Source: Hyphomicrobiales bacterium
Lineage (GTDB): Bacteria > Pseudomonadota > Alphaproteobacteria > Rhizobiales > Aestuariivirgaceae
Length of the DNA stretch: 16,979 bases
NCBI GenBank assembly: GCA_025362535.1
Contig: JANYGE010000417.1
Coordinates: 1-16,979 of the forward strand
Reading direction: 5' to 3'
Below are positions 8,146 to 14,793 of this stretch, in pieces; positions within the stretch are counted from its first letter, which is position 1; the number at the start of each line of letters is the position of its first letter. The translations under genes and the position numbers were made by a program. The notes below the pieces were generated by a model. That model had not been told where the DNA came from. It made no database searches and saw only the letters and a list, made by a program, of their open reading frames with translations.

Positions 8146-9662
8146 CACGCCGCATCCTTCACAACGCCAGCCATAAGCAGACCAAGTTCGCGCTCATCAG
8201 CGTCTGGCCCGCGTTCTCCCATCACACGGCCAGCAAACATCACAAGAATGCGATCCGACAAAGAGCGAATTTCATCAAGCTCAACCGATACCAGCAATAT
8301 TGCCTTGCCCATATCGCGCAGATGTATGAGGCGCTTATGGATGAATTCAATGGCCCCAATATCCACACCGCGTGTGGGTTGGCCCACAATTAAGAGATCA
8401 GGATTAGAACCAATCTCACGCGCTAAAATAAGTTTCTGCTGGTTGCCGCCAGAAAATTTTGACGATTTTAAAAGTGGGTCGGCAGGCCGCACATCAAATT
8501 CTTCCATCTGTTTGCGGCAGCGCTCAATCACGGCGTTTCGGTTGAGGTGATAAGAGCGTCCAAGACCCGCATCATTTTGCCAACCGAGTATTGCTGATTC
8601 AGCAGCGCTAAAGGATGTGATCAGGCCTCGGTGTTGGCGGTCTTCCGGCACATGGGCCATGCCGCGCCTTCGTAAGATAGAGGGATCATTTAAATCCGTA
8701 ATATCTTCACCTTCAAACAGCACCGTGCCTGATGTCGCCTTGGCGATGCCAGTGATCACATCAAGCAATTCCGATTGGCCATTGCCAGAAACACCAGCAA
8801 TGCCCACAATCTCGCCTTTGCGTACTTGGAAGGAAACCCCATCAACACGCGGCGTGCCTTTACGGTCACGCCACACGAGATTTTTCACATCGAGAACAAC
8901 CTCGCCGGGATGGGCTGCACCTTTCTCCACATGCATAAGCACACGGCGGCCCACCATCAATTCAGCAAGTTCTTCGAGCGAGGTTTTTGCGGTCTCCTTG
9001 GTTGCCACCATTTCACCGCGCCGCATGACGGACACATGATCGGTAATGGCCATAATCTCGCGCAATTTATGCGTGATCAGAATAACGGTTTTGCCTTGAT
9101 TGCGCAGCTGCTGCAAAATACGAAACAGATGATCGGCCTCATCCGGCGTGAGAACCCCCGTGGGCTCGTCTAAAATCAGAACATCAGCGCCTTTGTAGAG
9201 AGCCTTCAAAATTTCAACACGCTGTTGCAGCCCAACCGGCAATTCACCGACAATGGCATCAGGGTCGACATCAAGCTCATATTCATCGGCCAAGCGTTTC
9301 AATTCAGCCCGCGCTTTGGCCAGAGCGGGTCCAATCAAGGCGCCACCTTCCGCGCCGAGGATCACATTTTCAAGAACAGTAAAAGGATCAACCAACATGA
9401 AATGCTGGTGCACCATGCCAATGCCCAATGCGATCGCATCGGTGGAAGAGTTAACTTTAACGGTCTTGCCTTGAACTTTAATTTCGCCTTTGTCGGCGGC
9501 ATAAAAGCCAAACAGGATCGACATGAGGGTCGATTTGCCAGCTCCATTTTCACCGATAATGCCATGGATCGAAGATTTGGCTATGCTCAGCGAAACATCA
9601 TTATTCGCATGCACAGCACCAAAGCGCTTGTCTATTCCAATGAGTTCAATGGCTGGGGTCAT
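8145..9662 (-). CDS. Nucleoside-type ABC transporter ATP-binding protein, two fused NBDs (YufO/NupA-like)
   Basis: The 505 residues contain two nucleotide-binding domains in one chain. NBD1 has Walker A GENGAGKST (37-45), Q-loop region MVHQHFML (83-90), a weak signature LPVGLQQ (141-147), Walker B VLILDEPT (161-168) and H198. NBD2 has a degenerate Walker A GVSGNGQSE (290-298, lysine replaced by Q296), a good signature FSGGNQQ (403-409), an altered Walker B LLIVGQPT (423-430, no Asp-Glu pair) and serine instead of the switch histidine (LLVSVELDE). Such asymmetry is usual in this subfamily and predicts one hydrolysing composite site. The ATG at 9662 fits the family start but has no good Shine-Dalgarno; the preceding 55-base gap from the binding-protein gene holds a strong hairpin. 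It energises the two permeases encoded next. Confidence 0.94.
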   Translation of the reverse strand: MTPAIELIGIDKRFGAVHANNDVSLSIAKSSIHGIIGENGAGKSTLMSILFGFYAADKGEIKVQGKTVKVNSSTDAIALGIGMVHQHFMLVDPFTVLENVILGAEGGALIGPALAKARAELKRLADEYELDVDPDAIVGELPVGLQQRVEILKALYKGADVLILDEPTGVLTPDEADHLFRILQQLRNQGKTVILITHKLREIMAITDHVSVMRRGEMVATKETAKTSLEELAELMVGRRVLMHVEKGAAHPGEVVLDVKNLVWRDRKGTPRVDGVSFQVRKGEIVGIAGVSGNGQSELLDVITGIAKATSGTVLFEGEDITDLNDPSILRRRGMAHVPEDRQHRGLITSFSAAESAILGWQNDAGLGRSYHLNRNAVIERCRKQMEEFDVRPADPLLKSSKFSGGNQQKLILAREIGSNPDLLIVGQPTRGVDIGAIEFIHKRLIHLRDMGKAILLVSVELDEIRSLSDRILVMFAGRVMGERGPDADERELGLLMAGVVKDAA

Positions 9663-9678
9663 GACAGATTATAGAAAT

Positions 9679-9704
9679 GCCCTCCCTCATTTCTGAGGGA
9701 GGGC
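9679..9704 (-). terminator. Strong intercistronic hairpin between binding-protein and ATPase genes
   Basis: GCCCTCCCTCA (9679-9689) and TGAGGGAGGGC (9694-9704) form a perfect 11-bp GC-rich stem with a 4-base loop. On the transcribed minus strand it is followed by ATTTCTATAATC, which lacks a solid U-run, so it should be a leaky terminator or a 3'-end stabiliser rather than a full stop. Its position after the binding-protein gene is a common way to keep binding protein in excess over membrane subunits. Confidence 0.7.
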
Positions 9705-9716
9705 AAGAGCTCTCAA

Positions 9717-10712
9717 TTATTCAACTGGGCACTTGTTGTCGGCCATATAGTCATGCACTTCCAGCTTGCCGGAAATGATGTCAGCCTTGGCAGCTTCAAT
9801 TTTCGCGGTCATATCAGCGGTCATCAAAGCCTTGTTATTATCGTCCATGGCATAGCCAACGCCATCTTCCTTCAGACCGAGGGCATGAATGCCGGGTTTG
9901 AAGCCAGCAACGCCATCTTTCATCGTATTGTAAACAGCAACGTCGACGCGCTTCATCATTGAAGTGAGAACTTTGCCGGGGTGTAGATAGTTTTGATTGG
10001 CATCAACACCGATGGAAAGCGCACCACCATCAGCGGCGGCTTGCAACACACCAAGACCTGTAGCACCGGCTGCTGCGTAGACCACGTCAGCACCCTTAGC
10101 CATTTGACCCTTGGTGATTTCGCCACCCTTTACAGGGTCGTTCCATGCGGCACCGGTATCACCAGTCATATTTTGGAATATAGTTGCATCTTTATTGGCA
10201 GCCTTCACGCCTTGGGCATAGCCGCAAGCAAATTTGTGAATGAGCGGAATGTCCATGCCACCCACAAAGCCAACCTTACCAGACTTAGAAGCCATGGCCG
10301 CAGCCATGCCAACGAGATAAGAGCCTTCGTGTTCATTGAATACTATCGATTCCACATTTGGCAGATCAACCACCATGTCAACGATTGCAAATTTCAGATC
10401 TGGATATTCTTTAGCAACTTTTTCAACAGCGGCAGCTTGGGCAAAGCCAGCTGCGATGATCGGAGAATAACCTTTATCCGCAAAGTTGCGAATGGCTTCT
10501 TCGCGTTGAGCTTCGGTGGCGATTTCAAACTCACCATAAGCAACACTGGTTTCTTTCTTGAATTTTTCAGCGCCATTGAACATGGATTCATTGAACGACT
10601 TATCGAACTTGCCGCCAATATCAAATACAATGGCTGGGCCCACATCGGCAGCCAAGGCGGCAGACATCATAAGGGTGGAAAGTGCTGCTGCACCGAGCAG
10701 TGTTTTTAACAT
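9717..10712 (-). CDS. BMP-family (PnrA-like) periplasmic nucleoside-binding protein
   Basis: This encodes 331 residues. The signal peptide MLKTLLGAAALSTLMMSAALA is cleaved near A21/A22; no lipobox cysteine is present, so the protein is soluble in the periplasm, unlike the lipoprotein PnrA/Med members. Family features are FDIGGKFDKSFNESMFNG (30-47), GAAWNDPVKGG (187-197), VYAAAGATGLGV (211-222) and IGVDANQNY (234-242), where the aspartate (D237) is expected to hold the ribose hydroxyls. Two cysteines in the mature chain (C163 and C328) could tie the C-terminal tail to the body. The ATG at 10712 is chosen because GGGAG stands 8 bases upstream and the signal peptide starts there; the longer frame from 10769 is rejected. 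As first gene of the operon it should be the most highly expressed. Purine and pyrimidine nucleosides are the inferred ligands. Confidence 0.93.
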   Translation of the reverse strand: MLKTLLGAAALSTLMMSAALAADVGPAIVFDIGGKFDKSFNESMFNGAEKFKKETSVAYGEFEIATEAQREEAIRNFADKGYSPIIAAGFAQAAAVEKVAKEYPDLKFAIVDMVVDLPNVESIVFNEHEGSYLVGMAAAMASKSGKVGFVGGMDIPLIHKFACGYAQGVKAANKDATIFQNMTGDTGAAWNDPVKGGEITKGQMAKGADVVYAAAGATGLGVLQAAADGGALSIGVDANQNYLHPGKVLTSMMKRVDVAVYNTMKDGVAGFKPGIHALGLKEDGVGYAMDDNNKALMTADMTAKIEAAKADIISGKLEVHDYMADNKCPVE

Positions 10713-10720
10713 GTATAATA

Positions 10721-10725
10721 CTCCC
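10721..10725 (-). promoter_or_regulatory. Ribosome binding site for the BMP-family gene
   Basis: GGGAG on the minus strand, 8 bases before the ATG at 10712. It decides the start in favour of the one that begins the signal peptide. Confidence 0.7.
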
Positions 10726-10804
10726 TGATTTTTAACCGGCTGGTCAAGCCATGGCGCACTTGACGCCAAAACCAGTTTTTTTGCAAGCGGTTGTCATGGA
10801 GAAT

Positions 10805-10825
10805 TTGTCACTTGAATTGTGACAA
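10805..10825. promoter_or_regulatory. 21-bp perfect inverted repeat, candidate operator
   Basis: TTGTCAC (10805-10811) and GTGACAA (10819-10825) are perfect 7-base arms separated by 7 bases, inside the 155-base divergent region between the nucleoside operon and the DUF1150 gene. The 14-base centre-to-centre distance is between one and one and a half helical turns. It overlaps the candidate -35 of the plus-strand promoter. A dimeric transcription factor site is the natural reading; which regulator is unknown, and no regulator gene is in the window. Confidence 0.45.
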
Positions 10826-10840
10826 TCGGCTTCACATATT
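10812..10840 (+). promoter_or_regulatory. Candidate sigma-70 type promoter for the DUF1150 gene
   Basis: TTGAAT (10812-10817), a 17-base spacer and CATATT (10835-10840) match the consensus at 4 of 6 positions in each box. It ends 27 bases before the ATG at 10868. The -35 box lies in the centre of the inverted repeat, so a bound repressor would block it. Confidence 0.35.
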
Positions 10841-10867
10841 TCGCTGTAAGATGTTTTGGAGACAGTT

Positions 10868-11122
10868 ATGGACAAACTTGAAAAACCGATGATTAGCAGC
10901 GCCGAACTGGCCCATTTGGGTGGTGGAGTTTTGGCGTATGTGCGAAAAATTGAGGCAGCAGCAGCGGCAAAGCTGGTTGGCAAACAGATTACTGTGCCGC
11001 CAAATGCAGAGTTATTCTGCCTCTACACCGCCAGTGGGGCGCCGATTTCAATTTCTGCAAACTATGAAGCAGCTTTAGGCAGCGCAGTGGAACATGAGTT
11101 AATCGCAGCGAGCGTGCACTAG
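10868..11122 (+). CDS. DUF1150 family protein
   Basis: This is a small protein of 84 residues, a family known mainly from Alphaproteobacteria and without assigned function. Family-like features are LAYVRKIEAAAAAKLVG near 24-40, the central LFCLYTASGAPISIS (about 50-64) and the end ELIAASVH. It has no signal peptide or membrane segment and is probably cytoplasmic. The ATG at 10868 is preceded by GGAG (10858-10861) with 6-base spacing; the in-frame TTG at 10856 is less convincing. It is the only plus-strand gene between the two large minus-strand blocks. Its last four bases overlap the end of ptsN on the other strand (CTAG, 11119-11122). Neighbourhood with ptsN, hpf and rpoN is, to my recollection, common in the order Hyphomicrobiales, but this says little about its role. 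Confidence 0.8.
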   Translation: MDKLEKPMISSAELAHLGGGVLAYVRKIEAAAAAKLVGKQITVPPNAELFCLYTASGAPISISANYEAALGSAVEHELIAASVH

Positions 11123-11592
11123 GCGGCAGCCGTTGCTGCCGTCGCCGCCGGCTCGGTCAAAATCGCATAGAGCCCTTCAGCAGTTTCAGTGCCGCGGAGT
11201 TTCTTAATGGTATCGGACTCACGCAACAGACGCGAAATCCGGGCAAGCGCTTTCAGATGGTCAGCGCCGGCCTGATCCGGCGACAACAAGACAAAAACCA
11301 GATCCACAGGCTCGCCATCAACGCTGTCATAAGGCACAGGGGCAGAAAGCCTTGCAAACAAACCATAAACCCGCGTGATATTGGGAAGCCGCCCGTGCGG
11401 AACGGCGATGCCTTGGCCTAAACCAGTGGACCCAAGTTTTTCGCGGGTGAGCAGAGATTCAAAAACAATGCGGTGATCAACGGCCACAATCGGTGCCATG
11501 GCTTGAGCCAATTCCTGCAATAAATGTTTTTTGTTGTGGGCCTTCAAGTGCGGGATAACCGCTTGCGCACTGATAATGTCGGCAAGGTTCAT
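11119..11592 (-). CDS. ptsN: PTS IIA-like nitrogen regulatory protein (EIIA-Ntr)
   Basis: This is the terminal phosphoacceptor of the nitrogen phosphotransferase chain (EI-Ntr, NPr, EIIA-Ntr). It acts as a cytoplasmic regulator of potassium, nitrogen and stress responses rather than in sugar uptake. The 157 residues are a standard length. The phosphorylated histidine is H66 in GIAVPHGRL (61-69), and a second conserved histidine H112 lies in GADHLKAL. LLTREKLGSTGLGQ (47-60) is also characteristic. The last residues form an alanine/threonine-rich tail (EPAATAATAAA). The ATG lies 17 bases after the hpf stop; the ribosome binding site is weak (AGAAAG region), so coupling to hpf translation is likely. 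ptsP and the HPr gene are not in the window. The stop codon shares CTAG with the opposing DUF1150 gene. Confidence 0.95.
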   Translation of the reverse strand: MNLADIISAQAVIPHLKAHNKKHLLQELAQAMAPIVAVDHRIVFESLLTREKLGSTGLGQGIAVPHGRLPNITRVYGLFARLSAPVPYDSVDGEPVDLVFVLLSPDQAGADHLKALARISRLLRESDTIKKLRGTETAEGLYAILTEPAATAATAAA

Positions 11593-11609
11593 CTGATGTG
11601 ACTTTCTGC

Positions 11610-12197
11610 TCAGGCTGGATTTACGGCTTGCTTGGCACTTGGGTCGAGCCAGCCAATATTGCCATCAGGCCGACGGTAAACCAAGTTTAATCTGCCTTCT
11701 TTGCTATTGTGAAAAAGCACGAATGGGGTGGTTGAAATATCGAGCTGCATCACGGCCTCACCCACGGAAAGTTGTGGGATGACGGTGGAGGTTTCTGCAA
11801 TCACCGGCGCATGCAAACCCGCAGGCTCATCACCATCATGTTCTTCATATTGAATGACGTATTTTGCGGCTTCGCGTGGCTCACGCGCCTCGCGCGGGTT
11901 GCGGTGGTGATCCTTCAGGCGCTGCTTATATTTTTTAAGCTGCTTTTCGAGATGTGCGAGAGCACTATCAGCACTGCTCATCGCGGCACCATCTTCTGCG
12001 TGGGCTTGCAACACCAAGCCCGTGGCCAAATGAATTGTGCAATCGGTGAGGAACAGGTTTCGCCGTTTTTCTAAAACAACATTGCCATGCACGGTGCCTT
12101 CAAAAAAACGTTCACGTAAAGATTGAAGCTTGGTTTCAATGTGGGTGCGCAACGCATCTCCGATATCGAGATGCTTGCCGGTGATCTTTATTTGCAT
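11610..12197 (-). CDS. hpf: Long-form ribosome hibernation promoting factor
   Basis: The protein binds the 30S subunit in starved or stationary cells and drives 70S pairing into inactive 100S particles. The 195 residues put it in the long class: an S30AE/RaiA domain at 1 to about 105 (MQIKITGKHLDIGDALRTHI at the start, basic helix LEKQLKKYKQRLKDHHRN near 83-100), a charged linker and a C-terminal dimerisation domain at about 138-187 (VMQLDISTTPFVLFHNSKEG and LVYRRPDGNIGWLDP). The ATG at 12197 has AAGGA about 9 bases upstream. It is located after rpoN with a 180-base gap, so it may have its own promoter in addition to read-through, and it is followed closely by ptsN. In Alphaproteobacteria this gene is often annotated raiA. 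Confidence 0.95.
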   Translation of the reverse strand: MQIKITGKHLDIGDALRTHIETKLQSLRERFFEGTVHGNVVLEKRRNLFLTDCTIHLATGLVLQAHAEDGAAMSSADSALAHLEKQLKKYKQRLKDHHRNPREAREPREAAKYVIQYEEHDGDEPAGLHAPVIAETSTVIPQLSVGEAVMQLDISTTPFVLFHNSKEGRLNLVYRRPDGNIGWLDPSAKQAVNPA

Positions 12198-12302
12198 GGT
12201 TCAGTTTCCTTGCCAGCCATCCGGATGGAATAGAGATGGGCTTGATCAGCCCTTTCGTCAACACCTTCGCCGCTGATTACAGCTGAAAATATTTTTCTTT
12301 AA

Positions 12303-12330
12303 AATCTATTTGCTGCCGCTATCTGTTCAA
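12303..12330 (-). promoter_or_regulatory. Candidate hpf promoter in the rpoN-hpf gap
   Basis: On the minus strand TTGAAC (12330-12325), a 16-base spacer and TAGATT (12308-12303) match the sigma-70 consensus at 4 of 6 positions each. The 180-base gap (12198-12377) also holds short palindromes TTGGCC-TAT-GGCCAA (12350-12364) and GGGCT/AGCCC (12239-12253). Neither has a U-tract. No strong terminator for rpoN is visible. Confidence 0.3.
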
Positions 12331-12377
12331 AATCGGGCGGACACTAGTATTGGCCTATGGCCAAAGTCAACAAAAGC

Positions 12378-13859
12378 TTAACGCTTTGCACGGGCTTCTC
12401 TGCGCCTGCCAACCGATGATTGAATGTTGAGTGATTCTCGATATTTAGCAACCGTACGGCGGGCAATATCGATGTTCGCAGCCTTGAGTGCTGCCACAAT
12501 ATCATCATCAGAAAGGATATTATTGGCGGTTTCGTTGCCAATCATTTCACGAATGCGGTGCCGCACTGATTCCGCTGAATGGCTATCGCCATCTACGCTG
12601 GCAGATTGAATAGCATTTGTGAAAAAATATTTCAGCTCAAAATTGCCGCGTGGTGTCGACATATATTTATTGGAGGTGACCCGGCTCACCGTCGATTCGT
12701 GCATTTCAATTGCATCAGCCACAAGCTTCAGCGTGATCGGGCGCAAATGTTGAACGCCCAAGACCAAAAAGGCGTCTTGCTGCTTTACAATTTCACGCGC
12801 CACTTTGAGAATTGTTTTGGCGCGTTGATCCAAACTCTTGACCAACCAAGACGCTTGCGCATGGCACTCAGTGAGAAATAATTTGTCTTCTGTCTTTTGC
12901 GCGCCACGCGAAACCTTCGCCATATATTGATTGTTGACCAGAACCCGCGGCAATGCATCAGAGTTAAGTTCAACAACCCATGTGCCATCATTTGCAGCGC
13001 GCACATAAACATCAGGGATCACCGCAACAACCGGATCAGAGCCAAATGCATGGCCAGGCTTTGGATTGAGATTGCGCAGTTCTACAAACATATCCTGCAC
13101 ATCTTCCAAGCTGACGCCGCAAAGATTTTTCAACGCCTGAAAATCACGCTTGGCCACCAGTGGGAGATGATCAAGTAAAATCGCCATGGCTGGATCATAA
13201 TGGTTGAGCTCTTGCAATTGAATGCTGAGGCAATCTTTGAGATCAGTGGCAAATACTCCCGGCGGATCAAACTTCCGCATCACAGAAAGTACGGCCTGAA
13301 CCTTAGCGATATCGCTGCCCAACATCTCAGCTACAGAAGCCACATCACCTGTGAGGTAGCCTGCTTCATTGACCATGCCTATCAGATACTGCCCGATGAG
13401 AAGTTCAACCGGATTTTTAAAATGCATGCTGAGCTGGCTGGTGAGATGTTCGCTCAAGGTTATTTCGCGGCTGATATTAGCGGCAAAATCATAGGCCTCA
13501 CCATCTAGGGAAACCTGACCAGAACTGCGAGATCCAGAATCTAAGATCGACGAGGAACTAGATTCTGCCGCAACGGCCACACTGTCGGAGCCAAGATCAG
13601 CTCCGTCACCGTCCGCACCTTTGGCATCAACAGCAGAACTGTTTTCAGTTTCAGATGGTGTTGAAGTCTCTTCTTTTGGAGTGGCAACTTCAACGCCCAC
13701 ATCAGTGCGTTCCAACAGCGGGTTACGCTCAAGTTCGGCTTCAACAAAATCCTGAATTTCAAGATTAGACATTTGCAACAGCTTAATTGCCTGCTGCAAT
13801 TGCGGCGTCATCACCAGCGATTGGCCCAGCTTCAGGCTAAGTTTTTGCATCAATGCCAT
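12378..13859 (-). CDS. rpoN: RNA polymerase sigma-54 factor
   Basis: This sigma factor recognises -24/-12 promoters and needs AAA+ activators; it typically controls nitrogen, carbon and motility genes. The 493 residues compare with 477 in E. coli. Region I is clear (LKLGQSLVMTPQLQQAIKLL, 10-29, then NLEIQDFVEAELERNPLLE). It is followed by an acidic, serine-rich region II (about 55-118) that explains the extra length. The core-binding region covers about 125-310. A helix-turn-helix lies near 376-398 (DAIEMHESTVSRVTSNK) and the invariant RpoN box ARRTVAKYRE at 466-475. The ATG at 13859 gives the usual MALxQKL start; a second ATG at 13850 is possible and the ribosome binding site is weak. It lies 15 bases after lptB, so it is co-transcribed with the lpt genes. 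No activator gene is present nearby. Confidence 0.97.
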   Translation of the reverse strand: MALMQKLSLKLGQSLVMTPQLQQAIKLLQMSNLEIQDFVEAELERNPLLERTDVGVEVATPKEETSTPSETENSSAVDAKGADGDGADLGSDSVAVAAESSSSSILDSGSRSSGQVSLDGEAYDFAANISREITLSEHLTSQLSMHFKNPVELLIGQYLIGMVNEAGYLTGDVASVAEMLGSDIAKVQAVLSVMRKFDPPGVFATDLKDCLSIQLQELNHYDPAMAILLDHLPLVAKRDFQALKNLCGVSLEDVQDMFVELRNLNPKPGHAFGSDPVVAVIPDVYVRAANDGTWVVELNSDALPRVLVNNQYMAKVSRGAQKTEDKLFLTECHAQASWLVKSLDQRAKTILKVAREIVKQQDAFLVLGVQHLRPITLKLVADAIEMHESTVSRVTSNKYMSTPRGNFELKYFFTNAIQSASVDGDSHSAESVRHRIREMIGNETANNILSDDDIVAALKAANIDIARRTVAKYRESLNIQSSVGRRREARAKR

Positions 13860-13874
13860 GTAAGCACCGTGAGC

Positions 13875-14702
13875 CTAATAGGCAAAATCCTCACCAAGGT
13901 AATAACGTCGAACATCTGGATCATTGACAATATCTTGAGGCGTTCCCTGCGTTAGGACCTGGCCCTCATGGAGGATGAGTGCACGGTCAATAAGTTCGAG
14001 GGTTTCTCTAACATTGTGATCCGTAATAAGCACCCCGATTCCCCGAGCGGTGAGCTGTCGCACCAGCTGGCGTATATCACCGATCGCAATCGGATCAATC
14101 CCGGCGAAGGGCTCGTCGAGGAGCATAAATTGGGGATTTGAAGCAAGGGCTCGGGCGATTTCCACGCGCCGACGCTCTCCACCAGATAACGCAACAGCCG
14201 GCGAATGCCGGATATGGGATATTGAGAACTCATCACACAACTCACGCAACTTACTTTCTCGTTTGGCCTTCTCGGGCTCATGTAGCTCGAGAACCGAACG
14301 CAGATTTTGTTCAACCGTGAGACCCCGGAAAATAGAACTTTCCTGAGGCAGATAGCCAATCCCTAAACGCGCCCTTTGATACATGGGCAGGTTGGTTATA
14401 TCCACACCATCCAAACTGATCGTGCCCTGGTCCGCAGCAATTAACCCCGTAATCATATAGAATAGGGTCGTTTTACCGGCACCATTTGGCCCTAACAGCC
14501 CGACAGCCTCACCACGCCTTACGGAGACCGACACATTCCGCACCACTGGCCGCTTCTTATAAGATTTGACCAGAAACTGTGCAGAAAGCCCTTCCTCATC
14601 CCAGCTTCTTGTCATGGGTGCCGGAGAGGGGTTCCCGCGAGGTGCAGTCCTTCTCAGAGCCATGGGAGCAGGGTTGATTTGTCTACCTTCATATTGCGTC
14701 AC
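13875..14702 (-). CDS. lptB: LPS export ABC transporter ATPase LptB, with extended N-terminus
   Basis: This is the cytoplasmic ATPase of the LptB2FGC complex that extracts lipopolysaccharide from the inner membrane. Numbered from GTG 14702 (275 residues) it shows Walker [10 protein letters not shown] (71-79), Q120 in [13 protein letters not shown], signature LSGGERR (172-178), Walker B FMLLDEP (192-198) and H229. [14 protein letters not shown] and the end [12 protein letters not shown] are LptB-like. About 38 residues precede the point where most LptB proteins begin; they are rich in Pro, Arg and Ala. GTG 14702 has AGGA about 9 bases upstream. ATG 14663 and ATG 14615 have no clear ribosome binding site, although 14615 would give the usual length of about 246. 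The start is therefore uncertain. The 91-base gap to lptA (14703-14793) is AT-rich and holds no promoter I can defend. Confidence 0.93.
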   Translation of the reverse strand: MTQYEGRQINPAPMALRRTAPRGNPSPAPMTRSWDEEGLSAQFLVKSYKKRPVVRNVSVSVRRGEAVGLLGPNGAGKTTLFYMITGLIAADQGTISLDGVDITNLPMYQRARLGIGYLPQESSIFRGLTVEQNLRSVLELHEPEKAKRESKLRELCDEFSISHIRHSPAVALSGGERRRVEIARALASNPQFMLLDEPFAGIDPIAIGDIRQLVRQLTARGIGVLITDHNVRETLELIDRALILHEGQVLTQGTPQDIVNDPDVRRYYLGEDFAY

Positions 14703-14793
14703 CTATTTAGGTCCTATTTATCTTAATATTGCGTGAATCGCCGTAAGTTCAGAAAATCGCTTCGTGTTTGCGTTCGATGTTTGTGCGGCCAAA

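Noticed and set aside
8145..9662. Degenerate second nucleotide-binding domain in the ATPase as a sign of decay
   Set aside because: Loss of the Walker lysine, the Asp-Glu pair and the switch histidine in the second domain is normal for this nucleoside/BMP-linked ATPase subfamily.
9668..9673. Perfect TATAAT on the minus strand before the ATPase ATG
   Set aside because: At 16-18 base spacing the upstream hexamer lies in the hairpin and matches TTGACA poorly, so I do not call a promoter; it is only mentioned with the hairpin finding.
9993..10709. 238-codon open frame on the plus strand opposite the BMP-family gene
   Set aside because: It is rich in His, Cys, Ser and Phe with no recognisable domain and mirrors codon bias of the well-supported opposite gene. 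It has no ribosome binding site that I trust.
12350..12387. Palindromes TTGGCC-TAT-GGCCAA and AAAGC-N5-GCTTT at the end of rpoN as a terminator
   Set aside because: Stems are 5-6 bp and no U-run follows on the minus strand, so termination is not supported.
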